A stretch of DNA of 17,447 nucleotides from CAZBQG01 sp964493945 (GTDB lineage Bacteria; Pseudomonadota; Alphaproteobacteria; Rhodospirillales; UBA2165). Made by a program: the position numbers and the translations under genes. Below are positions 1 to 7,036 of this stretch, in pieces. The DNA lies in the NCBI GenBank assembly GCA_964493945.1, contig CAZBQG010000071.1, forward strand, positions 1 through 17,447. Direction: 5' to 3'. How positions within the stretch are numbered: the first letter of the stretch is position 1; each line of letters starts with the position of its first letter. The notes under the pieces are model-generated. The model worked only from the letters and a program-made list of their open reading frames with translations, did not search any database and had not been told where the DNA came from.

Positions 1-71
1 GTTTTGATGGCATGGGACAAAATGTGAATACTTCGAGCTTATCTATGTCAGCCCCCAAAATTGTTATATAA

Positions 72-389
72 ATGGCATGGACGACGGAGGCTTTGGACAG
101 ACGCAGGATTAAAGATTTGACCAAATTCAGCACTCTTAAAAAAAAGATGCTTGCCGATCCGAAGGTAAAGGCGGAATACGATGCTTTAGGTCCAGAATAC
201 GAACTTGCCCGAAAGCTGATTGAGGCGCGCATGGCTGCCGGCCTCGCGCAAGAGCAAGTGGCGCGAAAGATGAAAACAAAACAGGCCGCCATCGCCCGCA
301 TGGAAAGCGGTCGCCAAAAACCAAGCCTCTCGACCCCTGAGAAATTCGCTGCTGCTGTAGAGCGTCGCGCAGTCGTTGATCTGGTTTAA
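72..389 (+). CDS. XRE-family HTH regulator, HigA-antitoxin-like
   Basis: A 105-residue protein with one C-terminal helix-turn-helix domain. Residues about 45-95 carry the XRE/HigA pattern: ARKLIEARMAAGLAQEQVA, then KTKQAAIARMESGRQKPS, then a closing helix. The N-terminal stretch LKKKMLADPKVKAEYDAL is typical of short HigA-like antitoxins of type II toxin-antitoxin modules. Such proteins bind operator DNA and often repress their own operon together with a RelE/HigB-type toxin. No toxin gene is visible: downstream is the convergent selenoprotein, and only 71 bases lie upstream, with no HigB-like tail readable there. ATG 72 has no clear ribosome binding site; a start further in is possible because the family core begins near residue 18. 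The DNA-binding family is secure; the antitoxin role is inferred. Confidence 0.8.
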   Translation: MAWTTEALDRRRIKDLTKFSTLKKKMLADPKVKAEYDALGPEYELARKLIEARMAAGLAQEQVARKMKTKQAAIARMESGRQKPSLSTPEKFAAAVERRAVVDLV

Positions 390-421
390 GACGGCTAGGT
401 AATTCTTCCGGAACGCCCCCC

Positions 422-943
422 TCACCCCCCCAAGGCCGCCAAAATCTCGTCTAGCGCACCTTCCGCCAGCGCCCGCATTTCATCATCCGTGCGGTCCTGG
501 ATGGGGTGGGGGATGAAGACTACCGCCGGGTCGTAGCCCAGGGATTTGTTCTGCGACTCCGCTGCCACCATGAATTCGGTGCTGGCGATGCCCACGCTTA
601 CGACGCCGCGTCCTTCCAGGTTCCTGATGTCATGCATACAGCACGACGTGCAGGAGCCTCAATCGGCCAGGGCTTCTATGACAATGTCGCATTCAGCCGT
701 GATCTGGTGCTGCAATTCGTCGGGCGCCAGAATAGAGAAACGCTCCTTGCGGTAGCGGTTCACCTTGTGGCCAAGCTCCCCCAGCAATTCCTCCAGCCGG
801 TCGAGAAAGACGTCGCCTCTGGCCTTGGCAATGTCCAAAAGCCCAAAAGTAAGTCCTTCGAGTGAGGCGGGCCGCTCGATGCGGGGACGGATGATGGGGG
901 AATGTTCGGCGGTGGGATCATAAAGGATTTGCTGATCCGTCAT
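422..943 (-). CDS. UGSC-family selenoprotein, in-frame UGA read as selenocysteine
   Basis: Read through one in-frame TGA (661..659), this gene gives a 173-residue protein with selenocysteine at residue 95 in the motif A-D-U-G-S-C-T-S-C-C-M-H-D. The family (UGSC motif) is a known prokaryotic selenoprotein/thiol oxidoreductase-like family whose other members carry Cys at the U position. Both sides of the TGA match it: an N-terminal half with ASLEGLTFGLLDIAK (27-40) and LDRLEELLGELGH, and a C-terminal half with GVVSVGIASTEF and VVFIPHPI. ATG 943 is chosen because AAGGAG lies 8 bases upstream; the upstream ATG at 970 has no such site. A hairpin directly after the TGA fits a bacterial SECIS. The true stop (424..422) is also TGA, but no such hairpin is needed there. 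U95/C98 and the C101-C102 pair suggest redox activity; the substrate is unknown. A naive annotation would split this into two ORFs. Confidence 0.93.
619..658 (-). promoter_or_regulatory. Bacterial SECIS element (selenocysteine insertion hairpin)
   Basis: Read on the minus strand immediately after the UGA. Lower stem GGCUCCUG (658-651) pairs with CAGGAACC (626-619), 7 of 8 pairs. A small internal loop follows, CAC against AU. Upper stem GUCGUGC (647-641) pairs fully with GCAUGAC (635-629), including one G-U. The five-base apical loop is UGUAU (640-636). The loop begins 18 bases after the UGA and contains GU, which fits the distance and loop features expected for SelB recognition in bacteria. 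The structure was folded by eye, not computed. Confidence 0.85.
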
Positions 944-984
944 GAAGCGGTCTCCTTGGTTGCGTCTCAATTATTACCATCTTA

Positions 985-1131
985 TACCAGATCCCAAAAA
1001 GATTGACCCATTGTGGCTCCACTTAGTTTTAGCGTTTAATTCATATAAGTATTTGATTTATATATAAGATTTTGTGGCTCTTGGGTTCAATATTTTCTTC
1101 CATAATGGGTCAAACTTTTTGGGATCTGGTA
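985..1131. mobile_element. MITE-like element with long terminal inverted repeats
   Basis: Positions 984-1016 and 1100-1132 form inverted repeats of about 33 bases with only two mismatches; the outer part reads ATACCAGATCCCAAAAAG. An AT-rich interior of about 83 bases has no coding capacity. The base triplet TTA flanks both ends (982-984 and 1132-1134) as a possible target duplication. A TA duplication just inside is an equally good reading, as for IS630/Tc1-type elements. A 9-base direct repeat TTGTGGCTC occurs at 1011-1019 and 1072-1080. It lies between the divergent starts of the selenoprotein and the FAD oxidoreductase. The mobilising transposase is not in the window. The inverted repeat is seen directly; mobility is inferred. 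Confidence 0.7.
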
Positions 1132-1188
1132 TTACACCAGATGTTATCCGCTAGAATGCCCCAAACCGAACCCTGGAGGAAATTATCC

Positions 1189-2490
1189 ATGCCGGAGCAA
1201 AGAACCCCCATGACCGCGACCCGCACCGTCAGGCGCGACGGTGATCAGCCCACCCGTCAATTGAAGGCCGATATCTGCGTCGCGGGGGCGGGGATCGCTG
1301 GCGTTTCGGCGGCCTTGGAAGCGGCCCGGCTGGGGCGCGATGTGGTGCTCATTGACGGGCTTCCGGCCCTGGGTGGCCAAGCGGTAAATTCCATTATCGG
1401 CACATTTTGCGGGCTTTTTTCCAACGGGCCGGAACCCTACCAGCTCACCCATGGGATCGCCGATGACATCTTGCATGATCTGGGAAAAATTGACGCGCTC
1501 CATTACCGGCGGGGGCCCTGGACCACGGTTATGTATGACGAAATGGCCCTTTCGCGCTGGATCGAGGAAGCGGTGCGCTCTGCTGGCATCACCGTGGTCC
1601 TGGGAGCCATAATCAATGGGGTGAGGGTCGAAGGGAAACGTATCTCAGGCGTCGATCTGGTCACCCGTTATGGCGATCTGGCGTTGGAGGCCGAGGGCTT
1701 CGTCGATGCGACGGGCGATAGTGTACTGGCCTGGCTGGCGGGCTTTCGCTGCAACGAGCCCGCCGACGGGTCGGTCTATGGTACCCAGATGCTGGTGCTT
1801 GAAAATATCGACGAGGCCAGGCAGCCCAGCCGGGACGAGCTGTCGGAGCGCCTGGAACAGAAGGCGGCTGAATATGGCCTGGTGCGGGACGACGGCTTCG
1901 CCTTCGTCTTCCCGGGGCGGGGCACGGCCCTGGTCAATATGAACCATGTGGAAACGCCCCTGGAGCCGGTGGCGGCTTCCGAAAAAACGCTGGAAGGCAA
2001 GGCCATGACCGATAGCGTTTCAGCTTTTTTGAAAGCCGAATTCCCGGATGCCTTTGGCGGGGCGCGGGTGCGGGCCTACGGCTTTCCGGGCATCCGCCAG
2101 ACCCGCTGGATCCATGGCACCCAGTAACTCAAACTTGACGAGGTCATGACCGCAACGAAATTCCCCGACGCCGTCGCCCGCTCCGCCTGGGCCATCGAAT
2201 TGCATGACCGCCCGGAAAGCCTCTTCTGGGATGCCTTCGGTGCGGACCATATCCACACCGTGCCTTTGGGTTCCATCCTGGCGGCGGATGGGGACAATCT
2301 GGCGGTTGCCGGGCGCTGCATTGATGCGGATGTGGCGGCGCTCTCCAGTGTCAGGGTCATGGGGCCCTGCATCGCCACCGGGGCGGCGGCGGCCCATGCC
2401 GTCGATCTGGCCGGGTCCGGCAGCGTCCATCAGATCGATAACCAAGCGCTCCGCGCCCGCATCCGGGATAATGTGGAACGGACCGGCTGA
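1189..2490 (+). pseudogene. FAD-dependent oxidoreductase interrupted by an in-frame TAA
   Basis: The frame encodes 433 codons of an FAD-dependent oxidoreductase (FAD_oxidored type). An N-terminal dinucleotide-binding motif GAGIAG lies at residues 33-38 and is followed by IGTFCGLFSNG. The C-terminal block has PLGSILAADGDNLAVAGRC and SSVRVMGPCIATGAAAAHA, which normally closes over FAD. TAA at 2125-2127 (codon 313) splits it, yet the same frame continues with family-like sequence directly after (LKLDEVMTATKFPDA). One base change from TAT/TAC (Tyr) would make this stop. The truncated product would lack the C-terminal FAD-binding segment, so it is probably inactive. Start ATG 1189 is preceded by GGAGG (1175-1179); upstream in-frame ATGs lie in or beside the MITE-like element and are not used. 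A sequencing error is an alternative explanation. Confidence 0.8.
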
Positions 2491-2492
2491 GG

Positions 2493-3791
2493 CTACCAGT
2501 AAGACAAAGAATCCCGGAACAAATTCGTCAACTGTTCCTTGCTGATTTCCACCGGCGCGTTATCGATCACGCGCTTTTGCGGCCAGGCCTTTTCGGTCAG
2601 CGCCGGGATATCGGCCTCCGTATATCCAAGCGCCGAAATGCCGTTGGGGATGTCCGCAGCCCGCATCATCTCGATCACCCGGCCGGCCAGGATATGACCC
2701 GCTTCTTTATTGGCGCCTTCCGTCCCGGCGCCGAGCGCCTGGGCCGCCATGAGGTGGCGTTCCGGGCAGTTGGGTCCGGTGAAACGGAATACCGATGGCG
2801 CATTGACGATAACCGATATGCCGTGGGGCACCAGGGGTTGATCCTCGGGCCAGCCGTCGGCCACGTAATCGCGCACCAGACCCGATATGGCATAGGACAT
2901 GCCATGGGGCAGATGGCATCCGGCGCTGCCGAAACCGATACCGGCGAGAAGCCCGGCGAAGCTCATGGCCTCCATCACCTGCATGCCGCCTTCGCCCCCG
3001 ACGGCGGATATCAGATGCTTGCCGATCAGTCGGATCGCTTCCATGCAGCCGATATCGCTATAGGGATTGGCGCCTTGCGCTATGGGCCTAAGGGTGGAAT
3101 TGGCCGGTGCCGGGCGGCTGGTATAAGGACGGGTGGTAAGGGATTCGACGGCGTGGCTGAACACATCAAAGCCGTTGGCGGCGATCACGCCCCGGGGCAG
3201 GGTGCGGATGGAATTGGGATCGACGATGCCGAGCGTTGGGCGTATCTGGGGATAGCCGACGGCGGTCTTGGCCTCCATTTCCAAAAAATCAAATATGGCC
3301 AGCCCGGTGCATTCGCTGCCTGTACCGAAGGTGGTGGGGCACGCAATATGGGGGCTGATGGGGCTGGGCAGGGGAAGGGCCTTGCCGATGGGTGCGTTGA
3401 CGTAATCCAGGAAGTCATCGGTGGGATGGCTGGAATAAAGGTTGGATGCATCCATCACCGAGCCGCCGCCGACGGAGACGAAGCCGTCAAAGCCGCCCTC
3501 GCTGGCGAACAGGGCGCCGGCCTTGAAGGACAGGTCCGTGGGCTCCGCCTCCACCTGATCATAGATCACCACATCCAGCCCGGCGCTTCTCAGGGACTGG
3601 GTGGCGGTCTCCACGGGCTCCAGCTTGGCCACCCGTGGATCGGTGAAAAGCGCCACCCGGCGCATGCCCAGGGCATTTGCGTCCGAGCCAATTTCTTGAA
3701 GCGCGCCGGGCCCAAATTTTATGCGGGGCGCCTCCACGGTGAAGGCATTCTCTCCGCCGTCGGTCGATGAAAAATAGCCCGATAGTTCCAT
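2493..3791 (-). CDS. Iron-containing alcohol dehydrogenase, hydroxyacid-oxoacid transhydrogenase (HOT/ADHFE1)-like
   Basis: A 432-residue group III (iron) alcohol dehydrogenase closest in motif pattern to HOT/ADHFE1, which passes hydride between a hydroxyacid such as 4-hydroxybutyrate and a 2-oxoacid such as 2-oxoglutarate. HOT signatures include NLYSSHP, FLDYVNAPIGK, CPTTFGTGSE (151-160) and GCHLPHGMSYAISG (291-304). Probable metal ligands are all present: D209 and H213 in GFDVFSH, H296 and H323. Oddity: after GGGSVMD (108-114) the usual T-x-K is missing, so the lysine of the GGGSxxDxxK nucleotide-binding motif is absent and the segment is about three residues short. Start ATG 3791 follows the amidohydrolase stop by one base, so translation is probably coupled; in-frame upstream ATGs lie inside the neighbour. 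The exact substrate is inferred only. Confidence 0.9.
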   Translation of the reverse strand: MELSGYFSSTDGGENAFTVEAPRIKFGPGALQEIGSDANALGMRRVALFTDPRVAKLEPVETATQSLRSAGLDVVIYDQVEAEPTDLSFKAGALFASEGGFDGFVSVGGGSVMDASNLYSSHPTDDFLDYVNAPIGKALPLPSPISPHIACPTTFGTGSECTGLAIFDFLEMEAKTAVGYPQIRPTLGIVDPNSIRTLPRGVIAANGFDVFSHAVESLTTRPYTSRPAPANSTLRPIAQGANPYSDIGCMEAIRLIGKHLISAVGGEGGMQVMEAMSFAGLLAGIGFGSAGCHLPHGMSYAISGLVRDYVADGWPEDQPLVPHGISVIVNAPSVFRFTGPNCPERHLMAAQALGAGTEGANKEAGHILAGRVIEMMRAADIPNGISALGYTEADIPALTEKAWPQKRVIDNAPVEISKEQLTNLFRDSLSYW

Positions 3792-3792
3792 G

Positions 3793-5025
3793 TCACGCTG
3801 CCTGGCTGAGACCGGATAGATATTGATTGTCTTTGAATATGGCCTCCACCCGGCGGAGATTTTTTGCATCCTCAAAGGGCGATCCGGCGAGGGTCAGAAA
3901 TTCCGCCTGATTGCCTTGGGCCATCCCGTTTTCCTCGATGCTCCATAGACGGCGGGGCACGGACATGGCCGAGGCCAGCACCGCCTCCATGGGCATTCCC
4001 GCATCCAGGAAAAAGAACAGCTCGTCGATCAGCGCTTCGCCATGTTTGACGCCGTATGATCCCGCATCCGATCCCGCCACCAGATCGACGCCCATTTCAT
4101 GGGCCAGGCCCACCTGTTCAAGATGGGTATCCAGAATGGCGCGCAAATTTCCCACCGTTTCTTCGTTCCAGTCGGCCAGTTCGGGCCTGGCCCATTGGAA
4201 ATGAACCGGCGAGAAGGTGGGTACCCAGGCGATGCGCTTCCGGGCCATGATTTCCAGAATCCGGGGTTCCATGAAAAAGCCGTGTTCGATGGAATTGAAG
4301 CCGGCCCCGGTGGCCACCCCCAGCCCGGCAATGCCCGAACAATGGGCGAAGCTGCGCCGCCCGTGATGATCTGCCCGCTGCTGGATCAGTTTGGCTTCCT
4401 TCAGATCGAACTGGGGATCGCCCTTCACCGTGCCCGCCTCGAAATCGATGATGCCGGTCAGGATGACCTTCAGCTCATCGCCCGTTTCCATCAATTCATC
4501 GATGGCGGTGGTGATTTCATCCGGTGCATCCACTTCCCGGGCCATGAAGCCGCCATATCTTCTCGGTTTGCGGATGCCCAGGCCTGACGACCGTATGGCC
4601 GGCCCGATGGCCCCGTCCATGTTCATTTCATCGCGCATACGGTGATTGATGCCATGCTTGTCGCCGGCGTCGCGCAATAAAGTAATCCCCACCTGGAAAT
4701 TGGCCTGGGCATTGCGTCTGGCCATGGCCAGCATGGCATCCTCGCCGGATTTCAGATAATCGCTGCGTGCTTTAAAATCCAGCTCGCCCCCTTCCAGAAA
4801 AATATGGCAATGGGCTTCCACCAGCCCGGGCATGAGAAAGGCGCTCCGCTCGATCCGCACCCCCTCTCCGCTGAAGCCGTCCGGCCAGGCCGCCAAATCG
4901 CCGGCAAGGTCGCCTATGCTGATGGCGGCAATTTCACCGTCTTTGATGAAAAAGCTGTAAGGCCCGTCCGGGTGATGGGTCTCGCCGTCGAAATAGCCAT
5001 CACTCACAAACAACAAACGGTTCAT
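3793..5025 (-). CDS. Imidazolonepropionase-like amidohydrolase (metal-dependent hydrolase)
   Basis: A 410-residue cytosolic member of the amidohydrolase superfamily; no signal peptide is seen. The small beta-sandwich wraps both ends and a TIM-barrel fills the centre. Expected metal-site residues are visible in order: H72 and H74 in VEAHCHIFL, K186 in DELKVILTG, H228 in FAHCSG, H248 in IEHGF, and D320 in GSDAGSYG. This set resembles imidazolonepropionase-like and prolidase-like hydrolases that cleave C-N bonds in cyclic or linear amides. The start overlaps the end of the upstream methyltransferase gene by four bases (ATGA), so the two are translationally coupled; the HOT-like gene follows one base after the stop. 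No histidine-utilisation genes are nearby, so a role in histidine breakdown is not supported. Substrate unknown. Confidence 0.9.
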   Translation of the reverse strand: MNRLLFVSDGYFDGETHHPDGPYSFFIKDGEIAAISIGDLAGDLAAWPDGFSGEGVRIERSAFLMPGLVEAHCHIFLEGGELDFKARSDYLKSGEDAMLAMARRNAQANFQVGITLLRDAGDKHGINHRMRDEMNMDGAIGPAIRSSGLGIRKPRRYGGFMAREVDAPDEITTAIDELMETGDELKVILTGIIDFEAGTVKGDPQFDLKEAKLIQQRADHHGRRSFAHCSGIAGLGVATGAGFNSIEHGFFMEPRILEIMARKRIAWVPTFSPVHFQWARPELADWNEETVGNLRAILDTHLEQVGLAHEMGVDLVAGSDAGSYGVKHGEALIDELFFFLDAGMPMEAVLASAMSVPRRLWSIEENGMAQGNQAEFLTLAGSPFEDAKNLRRVEAIFKDNQYLSGLSQAA

Positions 5026-5900
5026 GACGTATACATCTTGCGCATGCGGCGGAGTGCGTCTGATCCGTTAAGGGCGATGATCTCCTTGAAATCCCCCATG
5101 ACCGGATGGCCTTCGGCGACGAAGGCATAATCGCGCCAGGGCGTTCCCAACACGGTGTCGAAACCGTTGGGCATGGCCAGGGTGAGAAAAATATTTTCCA
5201 GCAACAGTTTGAGGGATTCGCCGTTGATCTTTGCCGCCGGCATCTGGGCCGAAAGATTGGAGAGGCCTCCCCACATATGAATGCCCGCCAAATCGGGCTC
5301 ATCGCTCACCAGTTTGGTGGTCTCGATGGCCGCGCGGGTGGCGCCCTGCATGTCAGACGACATTGTGCCGATGGCCACATCGATGAACAGATCGCCGATC
5401 TCCATGCCATGATCGTCCTGCATGGCGCCCGCCAGCCGTTTGGCCGTCGTCAGCATTTCTCCGGAGGTAACATTGGGTTTTGGCTTGCCACCTTCCAGGC
5501 GTTCCGACGACATGATCACCACCCGGCAGGGCCGCACCTTGAGCAATTCCATCATGTCCCGGCGGGGCTCGGAAATGGAATTGATGATCGGCTTCATGCC
5601 GCCGCCCCGCTCCTGGTCATAGGTCTCCAGGCAGTTCACCTGAACTTCCACATTGGGGAAATCAAAGCTCAGGGGAATATCCACCACGTCCTGGATGGCA
5701 TGGATGATGTCGCGCACGAATTGGGGGTCGTTCTTGGCCCGGACGCCCGCATTGACGTTCAGATAGGCGGCACCGGCGTCACGCTGTTTGACGGCCAGGG
5801 CCTGGATGGCCTCCAGGTCGTCATTGTCGAACAGCTCCTTGGTGCTTTTGAAGCCGGGATTGATGCGTTCACCGATGATGGTCAGATTTTCGAGAGACAT
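5022..5900 (-). CDS. Pterin-binding (DHPS-fold) methyltransferase, methyltetrahydrofolate:corrinoid type
   Basis: A 292-residue protein made of a single pterin-binding TIM barrel, as in the methyltetrahydrofolate:corrinoid methyltransferases (AcsE, MtgA, the MetH pterin domain). Matching segments are TIIGERINPGFKSTKE (7-21), RDAGAAYLNVNAG (40-52), PLSFDFPNVEV (77-87), GGMKPIINSISEP (100-112), DVAIGTMSSD (174-183) and GIHMWGGLSNLS (206-217). Enzymes of this type move a methyl group between a corrinoid protein and tetrahydrofolate. ATG 5900 has GGAGG about 12 bases upstream. It is the first gene of a three-gene operon and overlaps the amidohydrolase by ATGA. No corrinoid-binding protein or MttB-like methyltransferase is in the window, so its corrinoid partner must be elsewhere. 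True dihydropteroate synthase is unlikely from the motifs. Confidence 0.88.
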   Translation of the reverse strand: MSLENLTIIGERINPGFKSTKELFDNDDLEAIQALAVKQRDAGAAYLNVNAGVRAKNDPQFVRDIIHAIQDVVDIPLSFDFPNVEVQVNCLETYDQERGGGMKPIINSISEPRRDMMELLKVRPCRVVIMSSERLEGGKPKPNVTSGEMLTTAKRLAGAMQDDHGMEIGDLFIDVAIGTMSSDMQGATRAAIETTKLVSDEPDLAGIHMWGGLSNLSAQMPAAKINGESLKLLLENIFLTLAMPNGFDTVLGTPWRDYAFVAEGHPVMGDFKEIIALNGSDALRRMRKMYTS

Positions 5901-5971
5901 TTTTTCTTCTTTCCTCCTTGGACCGATAAAGCCGTTTGGCATCTGGTATTTTGCCAGTAATATACATCGTC

Positions 5972-6199
5972 ATGAGCAAATCGAACACAACGAATGATCT
6001 TCCCCAGGCTGATAAGCCCGCCCATGAGCGGGTTTTCACCGGCGGCACCGATGCCCATCTGGCCTTTCAGAATCAGGTCCATGAGCTGCTGGCCAACGCC
6101 AATATCTCGGAAGAAGACCGCCAGCGCATTTTGACTTCCATGAGCTGCCCCTGCTGCGGTGGCGGTGGTGCGTCGCTCTCGGTCAAACTGGACGATTGA
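5972..6199 (+). CDS. Small hypothetical protein with a CPCC-GGGG tail
   Basis: A 75-residue protein, not recognised as a named family. The N-terminal half is polar, the middle is helical and charged (AFQNQVHELLANANISEEDRQRILTS, about residues 31-56), and the C-terminus is MSCPCCGGGGASLSVKLDD. The three closely spaced cysteines followed by four glycines could bind a metal or take part in thiol chemistry, or could be a processed leader-like tail; none is shown. It diverges from the methyltransferase operon with 71 bases between the starts, and a good terminator follows 75 bases after its stop. No strong ribosome binding site precedes ATG 5972; an in-frame TTG at 5936 would add 12 residues. Codon use and the terminator make it likely real. 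Confidence 0.6.
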   Translation: MSKSNTTNDLPQADKPAHERVFTGGTDAHLAFQNQVHELLANANISEEDRQRILTSMSCPCCGGGGASLSVKLDD

Positions 6200-6273
6200 C
6201 CGGACCCGCTTAAACAGGCCGTCCATTCCACCTTCCATAAACGCTTGAAACCGGATGTCAGGCAGATTAAGTG

Positions 6274-6298
6274 CCATATCCGAGGATATGGGTTTTTT
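6274..6298 (+). terminator. Rho-independent terminator after the small CPCC protein gene
   Basis: The inverted repeat CCATATCC (6274-6281) and GGATATGG (6284-6291) is perfect. The innermost pair probably opens to leave a four-base loop. One G and then six T residues follow (6293-6298). There is no T-run for the opposite strand, so it serves the plus-strand gene ending at 6199. Confidence 0.75.
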
Positions 6299-6470
6299 GG
6301 GCTTGACTTGGGTCAAGGTGAAAATTTTTGCTTCTTCGTACAAAGATTTGGAATCAACCTGGATCGTGAATGCGCATGACTGAAGAAAATTCCGAAAGCG
6401 AGAGGCAAACTTCTCTCAAAATCGAAAAAGGCGACGTCTATGTTCTGGACCTCAAGCCCTTTTTTCCGCA

Positions 6471-7019
6471 ATGGATACGACCAGGAAATCGAGCGTGGGA
6501 AAGAAAGTTGCCCAACTGTTTGCTTTCTCCATTGGCAAGCTGGGCGACTATACTACCCACCAGGATGAAGTGTTCTTTTTCCAGTTAAATGTGAACCCGC
6601 ATAAAGGTAAGGGATCACTGTTGAAGGTAATCAACGAAATCGGCGGCCATTTTCTGGGCGCTACCTTTCAACCGGAACCCATGCTGGCCAGCATGCTCAA
6701 CATCGTCGATGCCGAGGAGGCCATCGGTCCGGATGGAGAAATTGATACGGATGTGGTGCTCAAAGCCATCGTTTCCCGTTTTGCCGCGGCCGACAATTTT
6801 CCCGATCCTGTTTTGGTTGCGACAAAGGGAACCGATAACCTGGATGACCGGGACCCCGAATGGATGGCCGCTCAGAAAGTGACAAGAAGGGCCAGTCAGC
6901 GGGTGAAGCGTGGCTCGGAATGCCGGGTCAGAAAAAGGAAGATCGTCAAAGGCAGGGACCGCAGGAAAAAATCCAGAGGCAGGCGCGAAATAGACGACCC
7001 CAACGTCTCTGCCTGGTAA
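6471..7019 (+). CDS. Hypothetical protein, possibly part of a frameshifted gene
   Basis: A 182-residue frame, not recognised. Its central part (residues about 10-135) looks like a normal globular protein, for example VAQLFAFSIGKLGDYTTHQDEV and GGHFLGATFQPEPMLASMLN. The last 45 residues are extremely basic (RRASQRVKRGSE, then repeated R/K). A more balanced sequence is readable in another frame from about 6880 (EAWLGMPGQKKEDRQ). ATG 6471 has no ribosome binding site. A separate frame starting at ATG 6370 encodes a plausible N-terminus (EKGDVYVLDLKPFF) that runs out of register at a TTTTTT tract at 6460-6465. The original gene may therefore have spanned about 6370-7019, with an indel near 6460 and perhaps another near 6880. 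It converges on the methyltransferase gene, 17 bases away. Confidence 0.45.
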   Translation: MDTTRKSSVGKKVAQLFAFSIGKLGDYTTHQDEVFFFQLNVNPHKGKGSLLKVINEIGGHFLGATFQPEPMLASMLNIVDAEEAIGPDGEIDTDVVLKAIVSRFAAADNFPDPVLVATKGTDNLDDRDPEWMAAQKVTRRASQRVKRGSECRVRKRKIVKGRDRRKKSRGRREIDDPNVSAW

Positions 7020-7036
7020 GGTTTTTCAGCAGCTTG

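Noticed and set aside
1072..1188. Longer N-terminus for the FAD oxidoreductase
   Set aside because: The extra 39 codons run through the inverted-repeat element and lack family similarity; ATG 1189 has a good GGAGG.
2125..2127. TAA as a recoded sense codon
   Set aside because: Neither selenocysteine nor pyrrolysine uses UAA; no SECIS-like or other stimulatory structure was seen after it.
2577..3770. Long open frame of 397 codons on the plus strand
   Set aside because: It lies entirely opposite the HOT-like dehydrogenase, has no recognisable motif, and is glycine-rich low-information sequence typical of a GC-rich antisense shadow.
5106..5960. Open frame of 284 codons on the plus strand
   Set aside because: Antisense shadow of the pterin-binding methyltransferase, with no domain seen.
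5939..5962. Second copy of the element end (ATCTGGTATT near the methyltransferase start)
   Set aside because: Only about ten bases match and there is no partner repeat or duplication, so chance similarity is more likely.
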